A stretch of 64,000 bases of DNA. Source: Hassallia sp050875635 (GTDB lineage: Bacteria > Cyanobacteriota > Cyanobacteriia > Cyanobacteriales > Nostocaceae). The notes beneath the pieces were generated by a model. It was not told where the DNA came from. It worked only from the letters and a program-made list of their open reading frames with translations, and did no database searches. This document shows positions 25,246-33,797 of this stretch, piece by piece; the first letter of the stretch is position 1; every line of letters starts with the position of its first letter. Location of the stretch: positions 1 through 64,000 of the forward strand of contig NZ_JBPAOH010000031.1 of assembly GCF_050875635.1 (NCBI RefSeq), given 5' to 3'. Made by a program: the position numbers and the translations under genes.

Positions 25246-28200
25246 CTAAATTCTGACTTCAGCAACAGGCTTTACATCAATCGGCAACGAAAACTGAGGA
25301 TAAATTTTATGAATTTTTAACATAATTTGTATCGCCTTTGCTTTATCTCCAATTGCCATAGTTAGCGATTGTCTCGTCATAATCTCAGCCACAATTTTCG
25401 CAGCTTCTTCGCTTTTTTGTGCCTCAGCATTCAAAAAAGCAAAAATTCGCTTTTTCGCAACACGTCCGGAATTCACGCGGCATAATACACTTATAAAATA
25501 AGGCATCAACTCCCGCAAACGTTCTGGATTATCTACAGCATACTCTTGCAAATAGTTAGTTGCAAATAACTGCATATCTGCTGATGGATGTTCGCTGAAT
25601 TTCAATAGATATTCTTGTCCATCTGCTTGTTGGAAATTACGAGTTAATAAATCACGTCCAAGTTTACGCGCATCTTCACGCACGCTATCACAAATGCTAA
25701 CCAAAATTTTCGGGGTGAATTCTTCCGAACCAAATTCTGTAGTAAATATCCTCAAAGCAAATTCTCGCGAGTCTTGCCATTTTGACTCTAGCATCCGCAC
25801 TGCTGATAACATTTCTTCGGAATCTAAACGCAAGCGATTTAATATTTGTAAAAACATCTGCCGTGCAGCTTCTCGCACTGATAAAATTTCGTGATTGGCA
25901 AGTTTGACAATTTCGCTAGCGGCAAATTCTGTTATCCAAGCGTTGCTATTTGCACCCAGCACTACACCACCTAATTCTTGTGCAGCGGAAGACTTTGCTG
26001 CAAGTAGATTTAAAGCGGTTTCTTTTGTAACGCTTGTCATCCATCCCTGCAAATCTTCCCGCAACAAATGCACCAAATAACTGTGAACACCTTCATGTTT
26101 TTCGGGAGTTAGCAGCACTTCGATAAAATCAGATGCTAGATCGATGGTGAAAGCTGGATAAGCGGCTCCTAAACGGTGGATAATAGGTTTTATCGCATTG
26201 CGAATTTCTGCATTTGCATTTACTGCCATTGCGACAATTAAAATGCTTTCCTCACCGATAAGTTTTTCATCAGGTAACTGTCCAAATAGTCTAATACCGA
26301 TAACTCGCACTGATTCGTCAGAAGATGCAAGTAATGATTCAATTATTTCTGGCGGCAAGTTTTCTGCTCTAATTTCGTGATTTAATAAAAGACGAGCGCC
26401 TAATTCTTGAATTTCCACTAGCGGGTGTGTCAACAAATCATTGATGACACTTAAACCTAAGTTACGCAATTGAAGTGCAAAACTTATTAGTAAAGTTTCA
26501 CCAATTTCTTTTGCCATTTCCCCTTGGTTTGAGGATAATGTTAATAATTCAGCAATGATGCGTCCAATTAATACTTTTGCTGTGGTATCTGTGAGAATAG
26601 TAGAAGTTAAAAGTCTCCGGGCAAAGGTGCGAGTGTCTGTCTGTTGACTGGTGACTAAAGCAGCGATCGCATTACTATCTTGTAAAAAATATTCGCGTTT
26701 TTCATCTATCCAGCGGTAAGCTTGAATACGAGCGCGTTCATACACGCAATTGGCTAAGGCAAGAACTAATTCAATGTTGGGTGAGGTGGAATTGTAGTTA
26801 AGCAGCGCTAGTTCAAATGCAAATTGCGCTGTAACTTCATAACGTTGATTAACAAGTTGGATGATTGTAGGTATATTTACATAAGCACAGAACTCAGGAT
26901 TCGCTCGTAAGACTTTGACTGCAAAATGATGAACGCGATCGCACTCACTCTGCAATAATAAATCTAAAAGCGCATCTGGGTTTTGCTCCCAAAGTTGCCC
27001 AAAAGCTTCTTCTCTAACTGCCGGTTCTGCATCTCCCGGTTTATAATTTTCCCGACATTGCCACGCTTGAGAATTGCGTTTCAACTCATAGCGAGGACTG
27101 TTTTCGTAAAGTATATGGTTAAATGTCAAATATCCAGCAAAATCATCCCAATTGCGTCGAAACTCAGTGCGTGTCCAGTTAGAACGATTCCAGCGATAGA
27201 AAACTGACTCTCTTACTTCTTCAGCATCTTCATCAGAATATTGAAGAAGAACGCCTACAGCCATTTTAACATAGTCAGGGTCACTTTCTTCGCCTAACTG
27301 TTTGAGAGTACGCCATACGCGACGTAGCAGATATTCACGAGTATTGCTGCTGTAAGCTATTCTTGACTCAGGATGTTTTAATTCGTCTTTAACTTCACTA
27401 CCTTTAGATTCATAACGCTGTGTTTGGCGATTATAATTTCCCCATAAAGTCTTTCTTAGGTGTCCTCCGCTTGGCAGACTAACATAATAAGATTTGCTAG
27501 AGAAACCTGCTTTCTCTATCTCTAACCCATAAGCAAGAATACCAAACACTTCTGCATCGTGGCGATATTCCGCCATTTTGAAAATATGGCGAAGTTGTTT
27601 AAAATAGTTTGGTTTGAAAGGTGCGTTGCATAAAATATCAAGTAGTGCAGGACGAACGTATTGATTATCAATTTGATAAATCGTATCTAAGACGGCAAAA
27701 TGCTTGTAGTTGCCGTGTTCTAGATAGTTAGATAAAGCTGTTGCAAAATTTTCTGACGAACCATTTCGCGTTAATTTTTGTAACTCAGGTGGTAAAAATT
27801 CAATTCGTTCAGCTTGCAAAGAAGCTGTCTTTTCTGCATCAGATAGTTTTAAGAGTGCTTCAAAAGCGATGCGGCGAACAAATTCGGGGTTAGAGAGATT
27901 ATTATAAAGGTGAGTGATGGGAGCGATCGCACTATCATCTCCACACCAACCTAAAGCCCAAGCAATGCAATAATCTCTTAATGGTTCACCAGTACCAATA
28001 AGCTTGATTAATAAAGGTGTCGCTTCACTAATTTTAAGTTCTCCCGCTCGCCAAATTGCCCGTTCTAACTTTGATTTACTCGGTTTGTCGTCAGCAAGGC
28101 GATTGAGAATTGCTTGTTTGCGTGCATTGCTAGACTCAACTGGTGGTGTTGATTCTAAATTAACTGGTTGAGCGTTAACATCACGATATCCCTTTTTGGT

Positions 28201-28413
28201 CTTTTCGCCAACCAGCTTGTCGAAGACTTGCTGCGCTTCTGTTAAAGGTACGGAAGAAGTAGTTTTCGTACCTTCTTTTAGATTAGCGCCCCGCCGTCCG
28301 TAACGGAAGTTAACTACATAACGATCTTTACCAGTCTGACAAAGATCCACTTCGTAGATTTTATCAGAAGTTCCTTCTTGATAGTGCAGTGTAGTCTGTT
28401 TAATTAGTTTCAT
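25246..28413 (-). CDS. WGR-domain protein with HEAT/ARM repeats, probable retron partner
   Basis: 1055 residues from the ATG at 28413 (an in-frame ATG at 28422 and an upstream start at 28512 are alternatives; the domain itself begins at KLIKQTTLHYQEGTSDK). Residues ~1-80 form a WGR domain (SDKIYEVDL, VNFRYGRRGANLKEGTKT), a nucleic-acid-proximal fold known from PARPs and MolR-type proteins. The remainder is alpha-helical with repeated HEAT/ARM-like units (for example LIKLIGTGEPLRDYCIAWALG and LLTHPLVEIQELGARLL). No catalytic motif is visible. The first gene of the minus-strand retron array, it matches the large ARM-repeat partner I recall for type XIII retrons. Its role is inferred from context. 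Confidence 0.82.
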   Translation of the reverse strand: MKLIKQTTLHYQEGTSDKIYEVDLCQTGKDRYVVNFRYGRRGANLKEGTKTTSSVPLTEAQQVFDKLVGEKTKKGYRDVNAQPVNLESTPPVESSNARKQAILNRLADDKPSKSKLERAIWRAGELKISEATPLLIKLIGTGEPLRDYCIAWALGWCGDDSAIAPITHLYNNLSNPEFVRRIAFEALLKLSDAEKTASLQAERIEFLPPELQKLTRNGSSENFATALSNYLEHGNYKHFAVLDTIYQIDNQYVRPALLDILCNAPFKPNYFKQLRHIFKMAEYRHDAEVFGILAYGLEIEKAGFSSKSYYVSLPSGGHLRKTLWGNYNRQTQRYESKGSEVKDELKHPESRIAYSSNTREYLLRRVWRTLKQLGEESDPDYVKMAVGVLLQYSDEDAEEVRESVFYRWNRSNWTRTEFRRNWDDFAGYLTFNHILYENSPRYELKRNSQAWQCRENYKPGDAEPAVREEAFGQLWEQNPDALLDLLLQSECDRVHHFAVKVLRANPEFCAYVNIPTIIQLVNQRYEVTAQFAFELALLNYNSTSPNIELVLALANCVYERARIQAYRWIDEKREYFLQDSNAIAALVTSQQTDTRTFARRLLTSTILTDTTAKVLIGRIIAELLTLSSNQGEMAKEIGETLLISFALQLRNLGLSVINDLLTHPLVEIQELGARLLLNHEIRAENLPPEIIESLLASSDESVRVIGIRLFGQLPDEKLIGEESILIVAMAVNANAEIRNAIKPIIHRLGAAYPAFTIDLASDFIEVLLTPEKHEGVHSYLVHLLREDLQGWMTSVTKETALNLLAAKSSAAQELGGVVLGANSNAWITEFAASEIVKLANHEILSVREAARQMFLQILNRLRLDSEEMLSAVRMLESKWQDSREFALRIFTTEFGSEEFTPKILVSICDSVREDARKLGRDLLTRNFQQADGQEYLLKFSEHPSADMQLFATNYLQEYAVDNPERLRELMPYFISVLCRVNSGRVAKKRIFAFLNAEAQKSEEAAKIVAEIMTRQSLTMAIGDKAKAIQIMLKIHKIYPQFSLPIDVKPVAEVRI

Positions 28414-28569
28414 CGCACCCATCTTGCTACTGTGCTGATGACAATCTATTGTGGCTCTATTTTGCCAGAGTTGCCAGATGTGGGGTAGTGATAAATTGTG
28501 TTTTTTATACAAGACCTTCCAAAGAGCTTACACCCTATAGGATTCCTATTTGATTTTTGAACATATACG

Positions 28570-28652
28570 TAGGGGAGGCTTTCTTAGGGTGTGGATTTTC
28601 GAGGCAGTTTGCGGTGTAGATTTTCTTCCCGCAAAACTGCCGTCCTCCCCTA
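28570..28652. repeat. Two-step hairpin element upstream of the retron array
   Basis: TAGGGGAGG (28570-28578) pairs with CCTCCCCTA (28644-28652), and inside it GGCAGTTTGCGG (28603-28614) pairs with CCGCAAAACTGCC (28629-28641) with one extra A. The result is a nested, folded repeat of about 83 bp without coding capacity. It lies in the 5' flank of the WGR-HEAT gene, so the array promoter should be between here and 28413. Confidence 0.6.
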
Positions 28653-28888
28653 ATAAAGAATTGGGCGTTTTATTTGACAAGACTTGCTAATTTCTCACTT
28701 GAGGGGGAAATAGCAGTTGCTCTTTTGTGAAAAGCCTACCAAATAAATCTTGTACACATCGCTACACCCAATTGCTACACTTGCCGCATGATTTAAATTT
28801 AAAAGTAAGCCAAAATTAATAATCCCCCAACCAACCTGGAAGAGGGATTTTTTTAATGCCCAGTCACTAGTGTAAAAGTCAATAAAAA
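28653..28888. other. Intergenic, orphan terminator-like hairpin
   Basis: A short AATCCC/GGGATT stem followed by seven T near 28820-28856 is terminator-like on the plus strand, but no plus-strand gene precedes it. Nothing else is recognised. Confidence 0.35.
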
Positions 28889-29029
28889 TTAAACGAGACT
28901 ATCAAGCAGCATCACAGCCATTTGCAGTTTGCGAATCTTCTCAGAATTTAAAGTCTGAATCCACGCCAACCCTAAAACTGCCAGAATGCAGCAGGGATTT
29001 TTTATGACTTTAGTAACTATAGAATGCAT
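28889..29029 (-). CDS. Possible 46-residue protein with one hydrophobic segment
   Basis: An ATG-to-TAA frame of 46 codons with a hydrophobic stretch (CCILAVLGLAWIQTL) followed by a basic helix-like region (NSEKIRKLQMAVMLLDSL). I do not recognise it, no ribosome-binding site stands out, and it could be a relic of a longer gene. It is reported because it is the only sensible frame in this 700-bp gap. Confidence 0.3.
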   Translation of the reverse strand: MHSIVTKVIKNPCCILAVLGLAWIQTLNSEKIRKLQMAVMLLDSLV

Positions 29030-29141
29030 GACAGGTTAACAGATGATGGACTTACCCAATGGCATCCAGCATTTTTGTCTTTGGGACGGCTGTGGCATCG
29101 GGTACACAAGCATTAAAGTATTTGCAGAAAAATATATAATT

Positions 29142-29402
29142 TTAGCTGTCTTGCTTCGGATGTGTTTTTCCAGATTTCAGACTTTTTAGACCACGTTTAA
29201 ATATCATCACGAATATGATACCAAGGACAAAACTGATGACTAATAAAATCGCTATTTGGGGAAAACAATTTACTTGAGTTGTACTCCATGAACACAAGAA
29301 AAGTAGAAATTTTATCCCAAAAATGCTTAATCCAATTAGGCTAAATATGCCAATACCACCAATAAAGAGAAGGATATATGCAAGAATTTTCTTTTTGTTC
29401 AT
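29142..29402 (-). CDS. Small two-TM membrane protein of unknown function
   Basis: 86 residues with two strong hydrophobic segments (about 8-36 and 49-68) joined by a short loop with two Cys (LCSWSTTQVNCFP), and a basic, soluble tail (KRGLKSLKSGKTHPKQDS) that would face the cytoplasm. No family is recognised. The gene is isolated between non-coding DNA and a transposase relic. Confidence 0.55.
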   Translation of the reverse strand: MNKKKILAYILLFIGGIGIFSLIGLSIFGIKFLLFLCSWSTTQVNCFPQIAILLVISFVLGIIFVMIFKRGLKSLKSGKTHPKQDS

Positions 29403-29634
29403 AAATAAAGGTTAACAATTAAAACAGAGGCGGATCTAAACCAATAATTGATATTTCTCTTGAGCTAGATTGTAAAGAGGTCGCAGGCATCAAATGATTG
29501 GTCAACACTACCAACAAAAACATGACCACAGTTAAAGCTAATAACAGAGAAAAATTACCTTCCGCTTAGGCATCGCCCCTAACACCTTGTCCAATTTATC
29601 ATTTTTCCCAAATTGCGAATTATTATTTATGAAC

Positions 29635-29945
29635 CTATCCCACTAATAAAATTCTTTGAACCCAAAGATGGATAGTAGCAAGGTCAATAAATGTATGAAA
29701 ATATACATTTTAACGCTCGCGGGCGTACAGCTAGGCGACGGTATTTACGTTGAACACAGCGTAAAACACCGCTCTTGCTGGAATCTAGGAACAGAGATTT
29801 TGATGGGTCTGCCTTTATTTTTCTTGGTTTTCCAGACTCGTGCGTGGTATTTGAGGTTTAATGCCTCGTTTACGTAGGGAAAGCGCGTTGCTGTTTAGAA
29901 TCATACCCTTTATCAGCAGCCCGTCCAGTATCCTTCTAGGGTGTT
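29635..29945 (-). pseudogene. IS5-type transposase relic, frameshifted C-terminal part
   Basis: Reading the minus strand in three frames gives consecutive pieces of a DDE transposase C-terminus: ADKGYDSKQQRA, then KKNKGRPIKISVPRFQQERCF, then VQRKYRRLAVR and finally LATIHLWVQRILLVG before a TAG at 29635. These follow the usual order of IS5-group cyanobacterial transposases (GDKGYDS, RPIK.SVPRFQQER, QRKYRRL.VRWER, AI.HIW). Several frameshifts and a deletion of the WERL region make it non-functional. No terminal inverted repeat was identified and the N-terminal half is missing. The plus-strand frame over the same bases is a shadow. Confidence 0.75.
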
Positions 29946-29994
29946 GGATTTTGGCAAAGATTATTGTTCTCAAAACCCAATTTATTGAAGTCAA

Positions 29995-30606
29995 TTATTT
30001 CGTCAATTGGAAAGTTGAAATAATCCGTTGAAAGTCTTGTCTAATTTTGTCTGACTTGTTTCCGTAACCGACATTTAGTATGATTATATACTGTCCCTTT
30101 TTACTGGGTAAGACTATATTATCACCACAGTTCAGCCCACACCAGGAATAATATATAGCACTTTGACCGACAAAATTTAATGTTTGATAATTACCTTGAC
30201 GGAAACGTTTAAAATTTGACTGCGGAGTATTTTGAGTTACCCATTGCAGCGCTGAAAGTTTATTAGGATTACTGAATGCAGAAATGCTAATACTGCTGGA
30301 TGGTGCTTCAGTCGTAAATAATTTTCCCGCCTGAATTGCTTGATAGTCAGAATTTTTCCACAGTGTTAGATATCCTTGGTCAGGATATTTATTTTCAAAG
30401 GTTTTATCTAAAGTGTAGCTATTAGGATATGTTATCTTAAAGCCAAATTTCTGACTTTGGTAAGTTACCTGACTGCTTGCTGCAAAAATTTGGGTACTGC
30501 CAATTTTTGGTATGACAAAGATGCTAGTTGGTATCATGCAAAAAAGTGCTAAAAATAACACCTTTTTGAATGTTAAACCAGTTAATTTACTGGTAGATTG
30601 AGACAT
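29995..30606 (-). CDS. Secreted protein of unknown function
   Basis: 203 residues with a signal peptide or N-terminal anchor (FKKVLFLALFCMIPTSIFVIP, mature part from about residue 43 after FAAS). The mature part begins with a YQSQKFGFKITYPNSYTLDK segment, a pattern seen in periplasmic proteins of PsbP-like or DUF1795-like fold, then alternating beta strands, and two close cysteines (WCGLNCGDN) that may form a disulfide. I cannot assign a function. Start and orientation match the downstream MBL gene only loosely; the 74-bp spacer upstream has no clear promoter. Confidence 0.7.
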   Translation of the reverse strand: MSQSTSKLTGLTFKKVLFLALFCMIPTSIFVIPKIGSTQIFAASSQVTYQSQKFGFKITYPNSYTLDKTFENKYPDQGYLTLWKNSDYQAIQAGKLFTTEAPSSSISISAFSNPNKLSALQWVTQNTPQSNFKRFRQGNYQTLNFVGQSAIYYSWCGLNCGDNIVLPSKKGQYIIILNVGYGNKSDKIRQDFQRIISTFQLTK

Positions 30607-30680
30607 TTTCCTAAATTCAAAATTTTTATTTACGCCAATCGCAGGCAGGATGCCTGCGCCACAACTGTCCGAGAATCATC

Positions 30681-31454
30681 TTAATATTTGTAACTTAAAA
30701 GTTGAATCTCGCCATTTTTTGGTAGACTACCAGAGCTAATAGCAAGAGTATCACTATTGTTACGACGTACATTCACGCCCTGCATCAAAGTTAAAAAATC
30801 ATCAAGTGGGGAAATATCGCAGGTAGCGGTATCTGCGGCTTGTGTACGGTATTGGGTAGGAATTATCAGCTTGGGATTTAACACCTGAACTGCTTGCTTG
30901 GCTTCTTGGGCATTGTAAGCTTTGACACCACCTCCCACGGGGATGAATGCTACATCAGGACGCCCCATGAGGATTTTTTGCTCAATTGAAATCGGTGCGG
31001 CGGCTCCTCCTAAGTGTAAGATATTAATTCCGCCTTGCTTCCAACTCCAAGCGGTGTTAATGCCAAACTGTTTACCGCCTTTGCGATCGTGGTCTATGGC
31101 AATTCCCTGGAATTTTATGCCTTGAAATTCGTAAACTCCCGGTTCGTAAATTAGCTTTGGATTTCCCGATAATCCTTCCACCGCACCTTCATCCAGCAGT
31201 TGACTGCTAATCAGTACTAAATCTGCGGTGACGACTTGGGGAGGACGATATTTAGCAGTACAACCCACTGACCGAAACGGATTTACGAGAATTCTTTTAC
31301 CACCACCAGTAAACAGAAAGCAAGAATGACCCAACCACTGAACTGATAATGAATCGCTAGATTGTGCGTTAGCTTGAAGGTGTGAACTAAAGTCAGTAAC
31401 CAAGGCTGTTAGTAACCCCGTCCCAGCATACCCCATCAACTGTCGTCGTTTCAT
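30681..31454 (-). CDS. MBL-fold hydrolase-like protein with degenerate metal site, exported
   Basis: 257 residues. The N-terminus MKRRQLMGYAGTGLLTA has a twin-arginine-like pair and hydrophobic core, with a cleavage site near ANAQS. The body follows UlaG-like metallo-beta-lactamase folds: VQWLGHSCFLFTGGGKRILVNPF at the start and INILHLGGAA and DVAFIPVGG later. The canonical HxHxDH loop, however, is replaced by SSQLLDEGAV, so the usual dinuclear metal site is missing most of its ligands. A non-hydrolytic or altered role is likely. The gene begins 2 bp after the trpG stop, so the two are probably co-transcribed, which may be incidental. Confidence 0.75.
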   Translation of the reverse strand: MKRRQLMGYAGTGLLTALVTDFSSHLQANAQSSDSLSVQWLGHSCFLFTGGGKRILVNPFRSVGCTAKYRPPQVVTADLVLISSQLLDEGAVEGLSGNPKLIYEPGVYEFQGIKFQGIAIDHDRKGGKQFGINTAWSWKQGGINILHLGGAAAPISIEQKILMGRPDVAFIPVGGGVKAYNAQEAKQAVQVLNPKLIIPTQYRTQAADTATCDISPLDDFLTLMQGVNVRRNNSDTLAISSGSLPKNGEIQLLSYKY

Positions 31455-31456
31455 TA

Positions 31457-32056
31457 CTACTCTTTTGACTGTAATTGTTCCAGAAAGTTTCGCAATAACT
31501 GCTTGCCTGAAGATGTCAGGACACTCTCTGGGTGAAACTGGACGCCTTCAATGTGAGGATAGTTCCGGTGTCGCACTCCCATAATGGTTCCGTCTTCTAC
31601 CCAAGCAGTGATTTCTAACACGTCCGGGCAAGTTTCGCGGTCGATCGCTAAACTATGATATCTGGTTGCGGTCATAGGATTCTCCAAACTCCGAAAAACT
31701 CCTACTCCTGCGTGAGATACAAGAGAAGTTTTGCCATGCATCAATTCAGGGGCAGAAACGATTTTACCACCGAATACTTGACCAATGCTTTGATGTCCTA
31801 AACATACGCCTAAAATAGGCAAGTTAGATCCGAGATTTTCAATCAAATCTAGACAAATTCCCGCATCTTCTGGTCGTCCTGGTCCTGGGGAAATCACGAC
31901 TGCATCGGGCTTTAGTGACTGAATTTCCGAAACAGATATCTTATCGTTACGAAAAACTTTTATATCCTCTGCTACTGGAAACTCTGCTGCTAGTTCTCCC
32001 AAATACTGCACCAAGTTATAGGTAAAGCTGTCGTAATTATCAATGACTATAAGCAC
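31457..32056 (-). CDS. trpG: Anthranilate/aminodeoxychorismate synthase glutamine amidotransferase
   Basis: 199 residues, a class I glutamine amidotransferase of TrpG/PabA type. The start MLIVIDNYDSFTYNLVQYL is diagnostic, SPGPGRPEDAG follows, the nucleophile Cys is in GVCLGHQ (near residue 86) and the His-Glu pair is in VQFHPES near 174-178. It supplies ammonia from glutamine to a chorismate-binding partner (TrpE or PabB), which is not encoded in this window. In many cyanobacteria one such subunit serves both tryptophan and folate synthesis. A free-standing ATG start fits the family length. Confidence 0.93.
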   Translation of the reverse strand: MLIVIDNYDSFTYNLVQYLGELAAEFPVAEDIKVFRNDKISVSEIQSLKPDAVVISPGPGRPEDAGICLDLIENLGSNLPILGVCLGHQSIGQVFGGKIVSAPELMHGKTSLVSHAGVGVFRSLENPMTATRYHSLAIDRETCPDVLEITAWVEDGTIMGVRHRNYPHIEGVQFHPESVLTSSGKQLLRNFLEQLQSKE

Positions 32057-32219
32057 AGCGATTAACTCCTAGTTTTTACAACTGAATATAATGAGTATTT
32101 TACTCTCGCCAGATTTTAATAGCTGTGCGGTCATCTGAATATAAGACACGATTAATCATGCCTAATTAATGTTAGATTGAATATTTTATCAGATTTGGGA
32201 GGTTCTCCGGGCAACTCAG

Positions 32220-32708
32220 TCACTTTTGCAAAGGGGCGATCGCTTCTGGGGATTTCAATGCCGACAAAATTAAACTAAACATTGGCGGAAGTAAAAGTAT
32301 ACCAGCAACCAGCACCGCGACTAAAGCAGAAACTAGCACAGCACCAGCAGCACAGTCTTTAGCAATTTTTGCCAAATCGTGATACGTTTGCTTGACTGTT
32401 AAATCTACCAAAGACTCAAGCGCTGTATTCAGCAACTCTAGCGCCAAAACTAAACCGCTAGTTAAGGCAATCACCGCTATTTCCACTGGTTGTAGATGTA
32501 AAAAAAGGCTCAAGCCGATTGCTAAAACGCAAACACCTACATGAATGCGAAAGTTGCGTTGACTTTGAAAAGCGTAACTGATTCCAGCCCAGGCATACTT
32601 AAAACTAACAAATAAATTAGAGGCAACGCGCCAGGAGAGTGAGCGATCGTTGGTCACAATTGTTTCTAAGTGGTTTGGCGTGGGTGATGAAGAAACTTGT
32701 TTGGACAT
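32220..32708 (-). CDS. dgkA: Diacylglycerol kinase (DgkA family) with N-terminal extension
   Basis: 162 residues from the ATG at 32708; an upstream in-frame start at 32774 would add 22 residues without domain character. The core has three membrane helices with the family motifs RNFRIHVGVCV, LELLNTALESLVD (catalytic and Mg-binding Glu/Asn) and KDCAAGAVL. The enzyme phosphorylates diacylglycerol or undecaprenol in the inner membrane. A ~50-residue soluble N-terminal stretch precedes the core, as in other cyanobacterial members. It is encoded downstream of ybeY on the same strand, the arrangement seen in many bacteria. Confidence 0.9.
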   Translation of the reverse strand: MSKQVSSSPTPNHLETIVTNDRSLSWRVASNLFVSFKYAWAGISYAFQSQRNFRIHVGVCVLAIGLSLFLHLQPVEIAVIALTSGLVLALELLNTALESLVDLTVKQTYHDLAKIAKDCAAGAVLVSALVAVLVAGILLLPPMFSLILSALKSPEAIAPLQK

Positions 32709-32850
32709 AGGCTGAAAATATAACAGCAGATTAAATAAAGTGGGAATCTTAGCTGATTTTAATCGCCCAATCAATTTTTCGGTAATTTTATATAGAAGTA
32801 TTATATAAACAATGACTAAAACTTAACACTTACGGTCACGCATATAAGTG

Positions 32851-33378
32851 CTATTCTAGGTCAATGGTAATACTAATTGCCTTCAGTAATATCGCTTGCT
32901 GTTTCAGCATTCGCGTTTCTGTTTCTTCATCAGGATGATCCCAGCCTAGTAGATGCAATAAACCGTGAGCCGCTAACCATGCTAATTCCGTTGCTAAACT
33001 ATGCCCTTGCTGTTGAGCTTGACGTTTAGCAGTATCTACAGAAATAACTATATCACCTAGATATAAAGGCACAGAAGCAGTTATTTCCTCAAAGTCAGGA
33101 AAGTCTACCTCTGATGTTGCAAAAGATAAAACGTCTGTGGGCTTGTTTTGCTGACGATACTGGGCATTTAAAGTTTGAATTTCCGCATCGTCTGTCAAAC
33201 GTAAGCCAATTTCATAAATTGATTTTTGGGAAATATCAGGTTGTAATATTTCCAACCAGCGACGAAACCAGTTTGACCAAGTTTCCGCTGAAATTGTCAT
33301 CTCAGCCTCCCCAAGATTTACAGCTTCGGCTGGGGAAGCAAAATGAAAACAATTTTCTACATATAATTCGACTTGCAC
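32851..33378 (-). CDS. ybeY: Endoribonuclease YbeY (rRNA maturation factor)
   Basis: 175 residues ending in the UPF0054 zinc motif HGLLHLLGWDH (HxxxHxxxxxH), preceded by the KPTDVLSFATSE and LGDIVISVDTAKRQA segments typical of YbeY. It acts in 16S rRNA 3'-end maturation and ribosome quality control. An extra ~25 residues at the N-terminus (MQVELYVENCFHF...) are common in cyanobacteria. Co-directional with dgkA 143 bp downstream. Confidence 0.93.
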   Translation of the reverse strand: MQVELYVENCFHFASPAEAVNLGEAEMTISAETWSNWFRRWLEILQPDISQKSIYEIGLRLTDDAEIQTLNAQYRQQNKPTDVLSFATSEVDFPDFEEITASVPLYLGDIVISVDTAKRQAQQQGHSLATELAWLAAHGLLHLLGWDHPDEETETRMLKQQAILLKAISITIDLE

Positions 33379-33418
33379 TTTTGTTTACAAAGTAGGACGG
33401 CGCGATTGTAATGTATCG

Positions 33419-33574
33419 TCAGTGAGTCAGATAAGCAAGACCCACGAGGACAGCCAAAAGCCCGACTGCGGTTAGCGCAAAATGTTTAATAGAAGTGCCA
33501 CCCTTACGCACCATGTTTCGCATGGCGAGTTTGACGTAGCTTGGTTTAGGTTCGGTTTTATGAGAGTTGCTCAT
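33419..33574 (-). CDS. DUF3285 small membrane protein
   Basis: A 51-residue frame from ATG (33574) to TGA. The sequence contains PKPSYVKLAMRNMVRKGG followed by one hydrophobic helix (FALTAVGLLAVLVGLAYL), which matches, from memory, the DUF3285 family of small cyanobacterial proteins. The N-terminal amphipathic basic half would lie in the cytoplasm. Function unknown. It lies 40 bp upstream of ybeY on the same strand. Confidence 0.8.
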   Translation of the reverse strand: MSNSHKTEPKPSYVKLAMRNMVRKGGTSIKHFALTAVGLLAVLVGLAYLTH

Positions 33575-33639
33575 GATGATTTGATAACAAACTCATTTAT
33601 AAATGTAACAGTTTGGTGAGGCGACAGTTGCCAGTTTGG

Positions 33640-33797
33640 CAAATTGGAATTGGGCAATGGGCAATGGGCATAGGGCAATGCGAATTAAAGACGCTTGATT
33701 TTTGATGCACGTTCTAATAGGATTCTTTCCATGCCCAATGCCCCATGCCCTATGCCCTATGCCCATTGCCCAATGCCCATTGCCCAATTCCCAATTC
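33640..33797. repeat. GGGCAAT/GGGCATA heptamer arrays in inverted arrangement
   Basis: Imperfect tandem heptamers GGGCAAT/GGGCATA (33654-33680) are followed by the complementary array ATGCCCA/ATTGCCC (33731-33790), so the pair can fold as a long stem. This is the short tandem repeat type common between Nostocales genes. Frames translated from it (both strands) are artefacts. Confidence 0.75.

Noticed and set aside
29656..29877. A 73-residue plus-strand protein
   Set aside because: It is antisense to the transposase relic, which explains its open frame.
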